This document shows, piece after piece, positions 32,361 to 39,662 of a DNA stretch of 39,662 bases. Under the pieces are notes generated by a model. That model had not been told where the DNA came from. It did not search any database and saw nothing but the letters and a program-made list of their open reading frames with translations. The DNA comes from Bacillus sp. MUM 116 (GTDB lineage: Bacteria > Bacillota > Bacilli > Bacillales > Cytobacillaceae). Each line of letters starts with the position of its first letter. Position 1 is the first letter of the stretch. The position numbers and the translations under genes were made by a program. The stretch is taken from NCBI RefSeq assembly GCF_001866655.1, contig NZ_MLYR01000151.1, positions 1-39,662 on the forward strand, in the 5' to 3' direction.

Positions 32361-32491
32361 TTGCAAACCTCCAAAACCTTGATTTATAAGGAAAAGCATT
32401 ATAAATATTATACAAAAAAATCAGTACAGGTGTAAATTGTATCATAGGTTGGAGTTTGCCCAATATTAAAATTGTTATGAAAATGTAAATT

Positions 32492-32563
32492 AATTTTCAA
32501 AAAGTAATGTACAATAAGTTGAAAATATGTATAATAGGGAATGTAGTAATTTTTCAGAATAAT
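32492..32563 (+). promoter_or_regulatory. oppA promoter region with CodY-like motifs
   Basis: TATAAT at 32530-32535 is the likely -10. Two sites resembling the CodY motif AATTTTCWGAAAATT lie either side: 32492-32506 and 32549-32563, each with about three mismatches. A CodY role at opp is plausible from other Gram-positives but not proved here. Confidence 0.45.
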
Positions 32564-32582
32564 AGAAAAGGGAGGTCTACTA

Positions 32583-34262
32583 GTGAAGAAATCAAAACTT
32601 TCACTACTTTTAGTTTTATCACTAGTTCTTAGCATGTTCTTGGCAGCCTGCTCTGGTGGAAAAGACACTGGTAAACAAAAGGACAATGGTGGTACTACTG
32701 GAAAAGCACCAGATCAAGTACTTAATGTTTTAGAGTCTGCTGAGGTTCCAACTATGGACAGCGTTATGGCACAAGACGTTATGAGTTTCACCATGTTAAA
32801 CGCAACAAACGAAGGTCTATATCGTTTAGATCCTGATCAAAAAGTAATCGACGGTGTTGCAGACGGAAAACCTGTTCCGAACGCAGATGGAACCGTTTAC
32901 ACTATTAAACTGAAAAAGGATCAAAAATGGTCAAATGGCGATCCTGTAACAGCACATGACTTTGTATACGCATGGCAACGTGCTATTGATCCTAAAACGG
33001 CTTCTCCATATGGTCCATATTTCATGGAAGGCAAAATCAAAAATGCAAGCGATATTGTGGCTAAGAAAAAACCTGTTACTGATTTAGGGATTAAAGCGGT
33101 TGATGATTATACTCTTGAGATTTCTCTAGAGCAGCCAATTCCTTTCTTTGACTCTTATATTACGTTCCAATTATTCTATCCACAAAACGAAAAATATGTT
33201 AAATCTCAAGGTAAAGACTATGCAAAAGACGCTTCACACATCCTTTACAATGGTCCATTTAAAATGACCAAATGGGATGGCCCACAAGCAACTGAATGGG
33301 TATTAGAAAAAAATGATACTTATTGGAAAGCAAATGAAGTTTCTTTAAAGAAAATCAACTTTAACGTTCAAAAAGACGGGCAGGCATCTGCCAATGCCTT
33401 TGAAGCTGGCGAAGCTGACATTACACCAAAACTTGCACAACCAGCAATCATCCAACAATATGAAGGTTCAAAAAATCTTCTTCGTTACACTGAACCATCT
33501 ATTTTCTGGTTGAAGTTTAATGAGCAAAACTCAGCGTTAAAAAATGTTAATATCCGTAAAGCAATTGCTTTGGCAATCGACAAAAAAGCTCTAACTGATG
33601 ACGTGTTAGCTAATGGTTCCATTCCGGCGAACTTTGTTGTAGCAAAAGACTTCGCGTTCAACAAAGGTAAGGATTTCCGTGCGGATACCGGCGAATATCT
33701 TAAAACAGATAAAGCAAAAGCTAAAGAGCTATGGACAAAAGGATTATCTGAAATCGGCAAGAAGGAACTCACATTCAATTATGTCGGTCAAGATACTGCA
33801 GCAGCGAAGCAAACTGATGCATTTATCAAAGACCAATTAGAGAAAACTTTACCTGGAATCAAAATTAATCTGCAAAACATTCCATTTGCTACAAAACTTG
33901 ATAAAGAAAATAAACAACAATATGATATCCTATTCAGCGGTTGGGGACCTGACTATGCTGACCCTATGACTTATATGGATTTATGGCCATCAACCAGCGG
34001 ACAACAGCATATGAGCTATAAAAATCCAAAAGTGGATCAGTTAGTTAAGGATGCTGCTACTACTCTTGCAACTAAACCGGATGAGCGTTGGAAGGCACTA
34101 CAAGAGGCTGAAAAGATCGTTCTAGAAGATGATGCAGCACTTGCACCATTATATCAACGTTCTGCTAACTTGTTAGTTGCTGATAAAGTAAAAGGTCTAG
34201 CACATCATGGATTTGGTCCAGATTATAGCTACCAATGGATTAAAATTGTTAACACTAAGTAA
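32583..34262 (+). CDS. oppA: OppA, oligopeptide-binding lipoprotein
   Basis: A 559-residue SBP family 5 lipoprotein. Lipobox LSMFLAACSGGKD gives the modified Cys near residue 23; QKWSNGDPVTAHDFVYAWQRAIDP is the family signature, followed by the typical C-terminal SGWGPDYADPMTYMDL. Start is GTG at 32583, with AAGGGAGGTC upstream. It collects peptides, including signalling peptides in Bacillus, for OppBCDF. A hairpin sits between it and oppB, which should make oppA the most abundant product. Confidence 0.95.
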   Translation: MKKSKLSLLLVLSLVLSMFLAACSGGKDTGKQKDNGGTTGKAPDQVLNVLESAEVPTMDSVMAQDVMSFTMLNATNEGLYRLDPDQKVIDGVADGKPVPNADGTVYTIKLKKDQKWSNGDPVTAHDFVYAWQRAIDPKTASPYGPYFMEGKIKNASDIVAKKKPVTDLGIKAVDDYTLEISLEQPIPFFDSYITFQLFYPQNEKYVKSQGKDYAKDASHILYNGPFKMTKWDGPQATEWVLEKNDTYWKANEVSLKKINFNVQKDGQASANAFEAGEADITPKLAQPAIIQQYEGSKNLLRYTEPSIFWLKFNEQNSALKNVNIRKAIALAIDKKALTDDVLANGSIPANFVVAKDFAFNKGKDFRADTGEYLKTDKAKAKELWTKGLSEIGKKELTFNYVGQDTAAAKQTDAFIKDQLEKTLPGIKINLQNIPFATKLDKENKQQYDILFSGWGPDYADPMTYMDLWPSTSGQQHMSYKNPKVDQLVKDAATTLATKPDERWKALQEAEKIVLEDDAALAPLYQRSANLLVADKVKGLAHHGFGPDYSYQWIKIVNTK

Positions 34263-34281
34263 TTGGTAAGTTAACTCATAT

Positions 34282-34313
34282 AAAAGAGAGTATATTAAGG
34301 TATACTCTCTTTT
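34282..34313 (+). terminator. Partial terminator between oppA and oppB
   Basis: AAAAGAGAGTATA (34282-34294) pairs with TATACTCTCTTTT (34301-34313) around a 6-base loop with a T run. Probably lets some transcription through, so that oppBCDF are expressed below oppA. Confidence 0.75.
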
Positions 34314-34371
34314 TACCTGTAAAGGAATTGTCGAAAAATGGTGAATCTTTAATCAAATAGGAGGTGGAGGC

Positions 34372-35304
34372 ATGGCGAAGTACATTTTACAACGGGTATT
34401 TTATATGATTATTACATTGTTTATCGTTGTATCGGTTACATTCTTCTTAATGAAGTTAGTTCCAGGTACTCCGTTTAGTAATGCTGGAAAACTCACTCAC
34501 GAACAATTGGCAATTATGCTAGAGAAATACCACTTAAATGACCCGGTACCTGTTCAATACGCTAGTTACTTAAAGAACATGATTCAGGGTGATTTGGGAA
34601 TCTCCTTTCAATTTAACAATACCCCTGTTACCAAACTTCTAGCAATTCGTATCGGACCTTCAGCAACATTAGGTTTAGAGGCAATGATTTTTGGCTCTAT
34701 TTTTGGGATTATTCTAGGAGTTTTTGCTGCGTTAAAACAAAATACTTGGGTGGACTATGGTGCGACCTTTATTGCAGTTTCGGGTAAATCCATACCAAGC
34801 TTCATTTTTGCCGGATTGCTTCAGTATTACATTGGAGTAAAATTAGAATGGCTTCCAGTTATGTTTTGGAGGGGGCCAGAATATACCATTCTTCCAACCA
34901 TTGCATTGGCAATGTTTCCAATTTCTATTGCCGCCCGTTTCATGCGTACAGAGCTAATTGATGTTTTAGGATCTGACTATATTACTTTAGCGAAAGCGAA
35001 AGGTGCAAGTTATTTTCAAATTAGTGTAAAGCATGCATTACGAAATGCATTAATCCCTGTTATAACCGTCTTGGGACCTTTGGCCGTTAGTTTAATGACC
35101 GGTTCACTAGTAATTGAAGAGATTTTTGCTATTCCTGGACTAGGAGAACAATTTGTAAAAGCCATAACTGTAAATGATTATCCAGTTATTATGGGAACGT
35201 CCATTCTTTTTGCTGCAGCATTTGTAGTCATTATTTTAGTGGTTGATATTCTTTACGGAATTATTGATCCACGTATTCGAATTTCAGGGGGGGCATCGAA
35301 GTGA
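34372..35304 (+). CDS. oppB: OppB, oligopeptide ABC transporter permease
   Basis: A 310-residue permease: RVFYMIITLFIVVSVTFFLMK as the first helix, then LVPGTPF, a substrate-facing loop, and the EAA loop AKAKGASYFQISVKHALRNAL near residue 205. AGGAGGTGG precedes the ATG. Its last bases overlap oppC by four (GTGA), so the two are translated together. Confidence 0.95.
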   Translation: MAKYILQRVFYMIITLFIVVSVTFFLMKLVPGTPFSNAGKLTHEQLAIMLEKYHLNDPVPVQYASYLKNMIQGDLGISFQFNNTPVTKLLAIRIGPSATLGLEAMIFGSIFGIILGVFAALKQNTWVDYGATFIAVSGKSIPSFIFAGLLQYYIGVKLEWLPVMFWRGPEYTILPTIALAMFPISIAARFMRTELIDVLGSDYITLAKAKGASYFQISVKHALRNALIPVITVLGPLAVSLMTGSLVIEEIFAIPGLGEQFVKAITVNDYPVIMGTSILFAAAFVVIILVVDILYGIIDPRIRISGGASK

Positions 35305-36329
35305 TTACCAATCATGAAAAAATTCCAAAAGAGTTATTTGAGCCCGCCCATGTGGATGTATCAAAAAGCGAGAAAATTGCAAAACCGAGTCTAACTTTTT
35401 GGCAGGATTCATGGTTAAGGGTACGAAAAAATAAAGGTGCAGTAATCAGTTTAGTTATAACTGTTTTATTGATTATCATGGCATTTGTCGGTCCGTTACT
35501 CACACCATATGCTTATGATGATCAAAATACTCCACATGCTAATTTACCGCCTAGGATTCAAGGTTTAGAGAATATTCATTGGCTGCCATTTGATGGTACA
35601 TTGAAGAATAGACAGGGCGTTGAATTACATCCTTATGAAACAAAACACGTTAAGGAATATTATTGGTTTGGTACCGATGGATTAGGCCGTGATTTGTTTG
35701 CTCGTATTTGGAAAGGAACCCAAATTTCTTTATTAATTGCTTTTTTTGCAGCTCTAATTGATATGCTAATTGGGGTCACCTATGGGGCGATTTCAGGATA
35801 CGTTGGAGGAAAAACTGATAGTGTTATGCAGCGTATTGTCGAGGTTATAATGGGGATTCCAAACCTGATTGTCGTTGTCTTAATGATTCTAGTTTTAAAA
35901 GCAGGGATTATCCCAATCATCCTGGCATTAAGTATCACAGGCTGGGTAAGTATGTCACGTGTTGTCCGTGCACAAGTTCTCAAATATAAAAATATGGAAT
36001 ATGTCTTAGCTTCAAAAACATTAGGTGCTACTGATGCATCGATTATTTTCAAACATATGATTCCAAACATGTTTGGTGTCATTATCATCAATACTATGTT
36101 TTCCATCCCAAATGCTATTTTCTTTGAAGCGTTTTTAAGCTTCATCGGTTTAGGATTGCAAGAACCACATGCTTCATTAGGTACATTGATCAATGATGGA
36201 TTTAGAGGGATGATAGCGTTTCCATATCAAATGATTATTCCAGCTATTATGATCTCCCTTATTATGATAGCATTTAACTTAATTGCAGACGGTTTAAGGG
36301 ATGCACTAGATCCGAAAATGCGTGATTAG
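35301..36329 (+). CDS. oppC: OppC, oligopeptide ABC transporter permease
   Basis: A 342-residue permease with a polar N-terminus of about 45 residues, a first helix (AVISLVITVLLIIMAFVGPLL), a large outer loop that includes YYWFGTDGLGRDLFARIW, and the EAA loop in ASKTLGATDASIIFKHMIPNMF. Start is GTG at 35301, overlapping the oppB stop. Forms the channel with OppB. Confidence 0.95.
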   Translation: MITNHEKIPKELFEPAHVDVSKSEKIAKPSLTFWQDSWLRVRKNKGAVISLVITVLLIIMAFVGPLLTPYAYDDQNTPHANLPPRIQGLENIHWLPFDGTLKNRQGVELHPYETKHVKEYYWFGTDGLGRDLFARIWKGTQISLLIAFFAALIDMLIGVTYGAISGYVGGKTDSVMQRIVEVIMGIPNLIVVVLMILVLKAGIIPIILALSITGWVSMSRVVRAQVLKYKNMEYVLASKTLGATDASIIFKHMIPNMFGVIIINTMFSIPNAIFFEAFLSFIGLGLQEPHASLGTLINDGFRGMIAFPYQMIIPAIMISLIMIAFNLIADGLRDALDPKMRD

Positions 36330-36340
36330 AAGGCAGGTGA

Positions 36341-37390
36341 ATGATAGTGGAGAAAGTTTTAGAGGTAAAAGATTTAAATATATCCTTCCACACCTTTGCG
36401 GGGGAAGTTAAAGCAATTCGGGGTGTGAGTTTTGATTTATACGAGGGAGAAACGCTTGCGATTGTTGGTGAATCAGGTTCCGGAAAATCGGTTACAACAA
36501 AAACAATTATGCGCCTGCTTCCTGAACATAATTCGGAAATTAAAAATGGTGAAATCCTGTTTGACGGTAAGGACTTAACCAAACTTAAAGATAAAGAAAT
36601 GCAAAAAATACGCGGTCATGATATTTCCATGATATTTCAAGATCCAATGGCTTCTTTAAATCCGACAATGAAAATTGGCAATCAAATTACGGAGCCTCTT
36701 ATTAAGCATCAAAATATGAGCAGGCATGATGCAAAAGCGAGAGCAATTGATTTATTAAGACTTGTTGGTATTCCGAAGCCGGAAATCCGTATCAATCAGT
36801 ATCCTCACCAATTTTCCGGAGGGATGAGACAAAGGGTCGTAATTGCGATTGCTTTAGCATGTAATCCGAAAATATTAATTGCGGATGAACCAACAACTGC
36901 CTTGGATGTAACTATTCAGGCCCAAATATTGGAATTGATGAAGGATTTGCAAAAGAAAATTGATACATCCATTATATTTATTACACATGACCTTGGCGTT
37001 GTTGCGAATGTAGCGGATCGTGTTGCTGTAATGTATGGTGGGAAGATTGTGGAAATTGGGACAGCAGATGAGATTTTTTATAATCCAAAACATCCCTATA
37101 CATGGGGATTAATCAGTTCCATGCCGGATATGGATACGGATGATGAAGAGCTGTATTCTATACCGGGAACACCACCTGATTTATTAGATCCGCCAAAAGG
37201 TGATGCATTTGCACCACGTAATCCTTATGTCATGAAAATAGATTTAGAGCAAGAGCCTCCATTCTTTAAGGTTTCTGACACCCATTATGCAGCTACTTGG
37301 TTATTACATCCTGATGCACCTAAAGTAGAACCTCCGGAAGCTGTAAAAAGACGTCAGCGACAATTCCCTACAATGAAGGAGGGAAAATAA
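36341..37390 (+). CDS. oppD: OppD, oligopeptide ABC transporter ATPase
   Basis: A 349-residue ATPase. Walker A VGESGSGKSVTTKT near residue 43, Q-loop MIFQDPMASLNP, signature HQFSGGMRQRVVIAIALACNP, Walker B ILIADEPTTALDVT, H-loop FITHDLG. The C-terminal tail (IPGTPPDLLDPPKGDAFAPR and VSDTHYAATWLLHPDAP) is the OppD type found in Bacillus, without the Fe-S Cys cluster of enteric forms. ATG at 36341 after AAGGCAGGTGA; a GTG two codons later is possible. Confidence 0.95.
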   Translation: MIVEKVLEVKDLNISFHTFAGEVKAIRGVSFDLYEGETLAIVGESGSGKSVTTKTIMRLLPEHNSEIKNGEILFDGKDLTKLKDKEMQKIRGHDISMIFQDPMASLNPTMKIGNQITEPLIKHQNMSRHDAKARAIDLLRLVGIPKPEIRINQYPHQFSGGMRQRVVIAIALACNPKILIADEPTTALDVTIQAQILELMKDLQKKIDTSIIFITHDLGVVANVADRVAVMYGGKIVEIGTADEIFYNPKHPYTWGLISSMPDMDTDDEELYSIPGTPPDLLDPPKGDAFAPRNPYVMKIDLEQEPPFFKVSDTHYAATWLLHPDAPKVEPPEAVKRRQRQFPTMKEGK

Positions 37391-38332
37391 ATGGAACTTA
37401 ATAAAAAATTACTTGAGATAAAAAATTTAAAGCAATATTTTAATGTTGGAAAAGCAAATGAAGTTCGAGCTGTTGATAATGTATCTTTTGATATTTATAA
37501 AGGTGAAGTATTAGGTCTTGTTGGCGAGTCTGGATGTGGAAAATCTACAACTGGACGGACAATCATCCGCTTATATAATGCTACAGGCGGGGAAGTTTTG
37601 TATGATGGTGTCAATGTGCATGGGAAAAAATCTAAAAGTGAATTAAAAGCTTTTAACCGAAAAATGCAGATGATTTTCCAAGATCCCCATGCATCTTTAA
37701 ATCCAAGACTAAAGGTAGCCGATATCATTGCTGAAGGAATTGACATCCACGGTCTGGCAAAATCTAATCAAGAGCGTATGGAACGTGTATATCAGCTTTT
37801 AGAAACAGTTGGATTGAATAGAGAACATGCTAATCGATACCCTCATGAATTTAGCGGCGGTCAGCGTCAAAGGATTGGTATTGCCCGGGCATTAGCTGTT
37901 GAGCCGGAATTCATTATTGCGGATGAGCCGATTTCAGCACTTGATGTTTCAATTCAAGCACAGGTAGTAAATCTAATGAAGAAGCTGCAACATGAAAAGG
38001 GATTAACTTACCTTTTCATTGCACATGATCTTTCCATGGTTAAATATATTAGTGACCGAATTGGAGTCATGTATTTTGGTAAGATGGTTGAACTTGCTCC
38101 AGCTGATGAATTGTACAAAAACCCGCTTCATCCTTATACTCAATCATTATTATCGGCTATTCCTGCTCCAGACCCAATTAGTGAGCGGATGCGAAAGCGG
38201 AAAACATATGATCCTGCAAGTCATCATTATAATGAAAATGATAAAATTGAGTTCAGAGAGGTAACTCCAGGTCATTTTGTCCTTTGCTCAGAGAAAGAGT
38301 TGACTCAATATAAAGCGCAAAATAAACAATAG
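37391..38332 (+). CDS. oppF: OppF, oligopeptide ABC transporter ATPase
   Basis: A 313-residue ATPase. Walker A VGESGCGKSTTGRT near residue 46, Q-loop MIFQDPHASLNPRLKV, signature HEFSGGQRQRIGIARALAVEP, Walker B FIIADEPISALDVSI, H-loop FIAHDLSMV. Starts directly after the oppD stop (GAGGGAAAATAA then ATG), so it is coupled to it. Completes the five-gene opp operon. Confidence 0.95.
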   Translation: MELNKKLLEIKNLKQYFNVGKANEVRAVDNVSFDIYKGEVLGLVGESGCGKSTTGRTIIRLYNATGGEVLYDGVNVHGKKSKSELKAFNRKMQMIFQDPHASLNPRLKVADIIAEGIDIHGLAKSNQERMERVYQLLETVGLNREHANRYPHEFSGGQRQRIGIARALAVEPEFIIADEPISALDVSIQAQVVNLMKKLQHEKGLTYLFIAHDLSMVKYISDRIGVMYFGKMVELAPADELYKNPLHPYTQSLLSAIPAPDPISERMRKRKTYDPASHHYNENDKIEFREVTPGHFVLCSEKELTQYKAQNKQ

Positions 38333-38362
38333 AAAAAACGATCTCGATTGAGATCGTTTTTT
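38333..38362. terminator. Terminator of the opp operon
   Basis: AAAAAACGATCTC (38333-38345) pairs with GAGATCGTTTTTT (38350-38362), loop of 4. It starts right at the oppF stop and lies between converging genes. Confidence 0.88.
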
Positions 38363-38371
38363 AATGCACAT

Positions 38372-38560
38372 TTATTTACGATTTCCGCCAACTTGTTTCC
38401 AGTTTGTTTGATATTTTGAAACACGGTCAGTGAATTCAGTACGTTTCTTCCCGCCAAATACTCTCTCCCCAACCCCATTGGTTATGACGCCCATTAATGC
38501 GGTAATACCCACAACAAGAACAGCAACAATGGCTAAATCAGTTATGTAACCACCAATCAT
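38372..38560 (-). CDS. Small membrane-anchored hypothetical protein, 62 aa
   Basis: One hydrophobic segment (ITDLAIVAVLVVGITALMGV, residues 6-25) followed by a polar, basic tail (GGKKRTEFTDRVSKYQTNW). ATG is preceded by TGGAGGGTAAACG, a good ribosome site. It stands where B. subtilis has yjbB and yjbC, neither of which is present. I do not recognise the family. Confidence 0.68.
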   Translation of the reverse strand: MIGGYITDLAIVAVLVVGITALMGVITNGVGERVFGGKKRTEFTDRVSKYQTNWKQVGGNRK

Positions 38561-38923
38561 CGTTTACCCTCCATTTTTATTTCAAATGTCAGCATGATGA
38601 ATGCTTTAATATCTTCTTATTTTATTTTAAAAGAACTTTCCGTGAATTGAAAGCCATTATTGATTTATTTCCTTAGGAATTCGAGAATTTTTTGTGAACT
38701 TCCTAACTGAATGTATGCGTTTTCATTCGAGGTTGTTTAATTGAGAAAACAAATTTAATTAATCGTTAAGAAATAATTAAGAATAACTTGTTAGAATAAC
38801 AAGCATCAAGGGAAGAATCATAAGATTTTTTTAGACCTGCAAAAATGCCAAAAAGTAAACCAATAATTTTACAGTAAATCACAATGTAATACAAAAATTT
38901 TACGTAAAAAAATGAATAAACCA

Positions 38924-38951
38924 TGAAACTTTCTTAAGAATTATTCGTCTA
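38924..38951 (+). promoter_or_regulatory. ECF-sigma (sigma-M/X/W-type) promoter upstream of spx
   Basis: TGAAAC (38924-38929) and CGTCTA (38946-38951) are separated by exactly 16 bases, as in promoters read by extracytoplasmic-function sigma factors; CGTC favours sigma-M or sigma-X. B. subtilis spx is also served by such sigma factors. The rest of the 38561-39151 gap is AT-rich and without a gene; it also has a CTTGTTA/TAACAAG inverted repeat (38787-38803) and a TATAAT at 39036-39041. Confidence 0.72.
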
Positions 38952-39061
38952 ATATAATGAGGTTTTATTAAATTCTTTTGATTTGTCTCTTTGATTATTT
39001 TTGAAAAAAGGATACCTTTTTCAGAAACAGTGGTGTATAATTAATGATATAAATTCCTTGT

Positions 39062-39076
39062 TTATAATAATTTTAA
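39062..39076 (+). promoter_or_regulatory. PerR-like box upstream of spx
   Basis: TTATAATAATTTTAA differs at one place from the PerR consensus TTATAATNATTATAA. It lies about 20 bases downstream of a TATAAT at 39036-39041 and 76 bases before the spx start. PerR is a known repressor of a spx promoter in B. subtilis, so peroxide control may be kept here. Confidence 0.65.
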
Positions 39077-39151
39077 TTAGGGTATTAATTATTAAACAAA
39101 ATTCGTTTTTCTTATAAACCGATAGTTAAATAAAGAGGAGTGTGAAGACAA

Positions 39152-39547
39152 ATGGTAACATTATACACTTCACCAAGTTGTACATCATGCAGGAAAGCTA
39201 AATCATGGCTGGAAGAACACGAGATTCCTTACAAGGAAAGAAATATTTTTTCAGAGCATTTATCCATTGAAGAGATTAAAGAGATTCTACGTATGACTGA
39301 AGATGGGACTGATGAAATAATCTCCACTCGTTCCAAGACATTTCAAAAATTGGACGTAAATTTAGATACGATGCCTCTTCAGGATTTATTTGAATTAATT
39401 AAGGAAAATCCAGGATTGTTACGTCGACCAATTATTATTGATGAGAAGCGTTTGCAAGTCGGCTATAATGAAGATGAAATTCGCCGCTTCTTACCACGAA
39501 GAGTTAGAACATTCCAATTGCGCGAAGCACAGCGAATGGTAAATTAA
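39152..39547 (+). CDS. spx: Spx, thiol-stress transcription regulator
   Basis: A 131-residue ArsC-fold protein that binds the alpha subunit C-terminal domain of RNA polymerase. The redox switch CTSC lies at residues 10-13 (LYTSPSCTSCRKAKSWLEEH). The conserved DEIISTRSKTFQKL region and RRPIIIDEKRLQVGYNEDEIR are typical of Spx (not arsenate reductase). GAGGAGTG precedes the ATG. Levels are normally set by ClpXP proteolysis and by transcription; an ECF promoter and PerR-like box lie upstream. Confidence 0.96.
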   Translation: MVTLYTSPSCTSCRKAKSWLEEHEIPYKERNIFSEHLSIEEIKEILRMTEDGTDEIISTRSKTFQKLDVNLDTMPLQDLFELIKENPGLLRRPIIIDEKRLQVGYNEDEIRRFLPRRVRTFQLREAQRMVN

Positions 39548-39662
39548 GAAAAGCGCAAGCGCCTTGTTCAGCCCTGACAAGGCTTTAGGTCCTGGCGGTG
39601 AGGCCGTTCTTTGATTTCATCGACAGGACCGAAGCAACCTAGGAAAAAAGCAGTTCATTTTT
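39548..39662 (-). repeat. Structured intergenic repeat, copy D (inverted, cut by window end)
   Basis: Reverse complement of the family: AAGCGCAAGCGCC at the start, CCTTGTT/ACAAGG hairpin, AGGTCCTG (39587-39594) pairing with CAGGACC (39624-39630), and the loop GTTCTTT (39606-39612), the complement of AAAGAAC. Continues past 39662. Abuts the spx stop. Confidence 0.85.

Noticed and set aside
1..39662. A CRISPR array, prophage or phage-defence island
   Set aside because: No regularly spaced short repeats, no cas, integrase, restriction or phage structural genes; the repeats seen are dispersed intergenic elements.

Overview
The window reads as chromosome from a low-GC, endospore-forming member of the Bacillaceae, most like Bacillus sensu lato or Neobacillus. 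The reasons are the strong AGGAGG-type ribosome sites, the TTG and GTG starts, the GerA-family germination operon, comZ and spx, and a gene order close to that of Bacillus subtilis. From yjzC to spx the order is yjzC, (clpB), yjzD, yjaU, yjaV, comZ, yjzB-like, fabH, fabF, yjaZ, app operon, yjbA, trpS, opp operon, spx. Differences from B. subtilis as I recall it: clpB lies between yjzC and yjzD, no med gene precedes comZ, yjbB/yjbC are missing before spx, and the app genes run D-F-B-C-A. Taxonomy is inferred from gene content only.

Layout. 1-2.9 kb: two small genes, a HAD phosphatase (yitU), an alpha/beta hydrolase (yitV) and a MIP18/DUF59 Fe-S factor (yitW). 2.9-8.9 kb: an anaerobic or nitrogen-oxide block with a NirJ/AhbD-like radical SAM protein, an Fe-S Fnr regulator, moaA, the di-iron repair protein Ric/ScdA, moeA and mobB. 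Fnr-type boxes sit about 41 bases before the predicted starts of the radical SAM gene and ric, so this looks like a small Fnr regulon centred on molybdenum cofactor supply and Fe-S repair. 8.9-14.3 kb: a spore-germinant-receptor operon read leftwards from a sigma-G-type promoter; two of its genes carry three inactivating lesions.

14.4-20.1 kb: yjzC, clpB under a CtsR box, yjzD, yjaU, yjaV (its ribosome site lies inside a long hairpin), comZ and a small gene. 20.2-23.6 kb: fatty-acid initiation and elongation genes fabH-fabF behind a FapR-like operator, then the metalloprotease-like yjaZ. 23.8-29.5 kb: a complete App-type oligopeptide ABC transporter. 29.8-31.7 kb: yjbA and trpS. 32.0-38.3 kb: a small membrane protein and a second complete peptide transporter, oppABCDF. 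38.4-39.5 kb: a small membrane protein and spx, whose leader has an ECF-sigma promoter and a PerR-like box.

Features not explained by genes: four copies (one cut by the window end) plus one ends-only derivative of a 130-160 bp intergenic repeat, whose central hairpin keeps the loop AAAGAAC while its stems change with compensating bases; and a separate MITE-like element with terminal inverted repeats and a 6-bp target duplication just upstream of trpS. I found no rRNA, tRNA, CRISPR array, prophage or complete insertion sequence.
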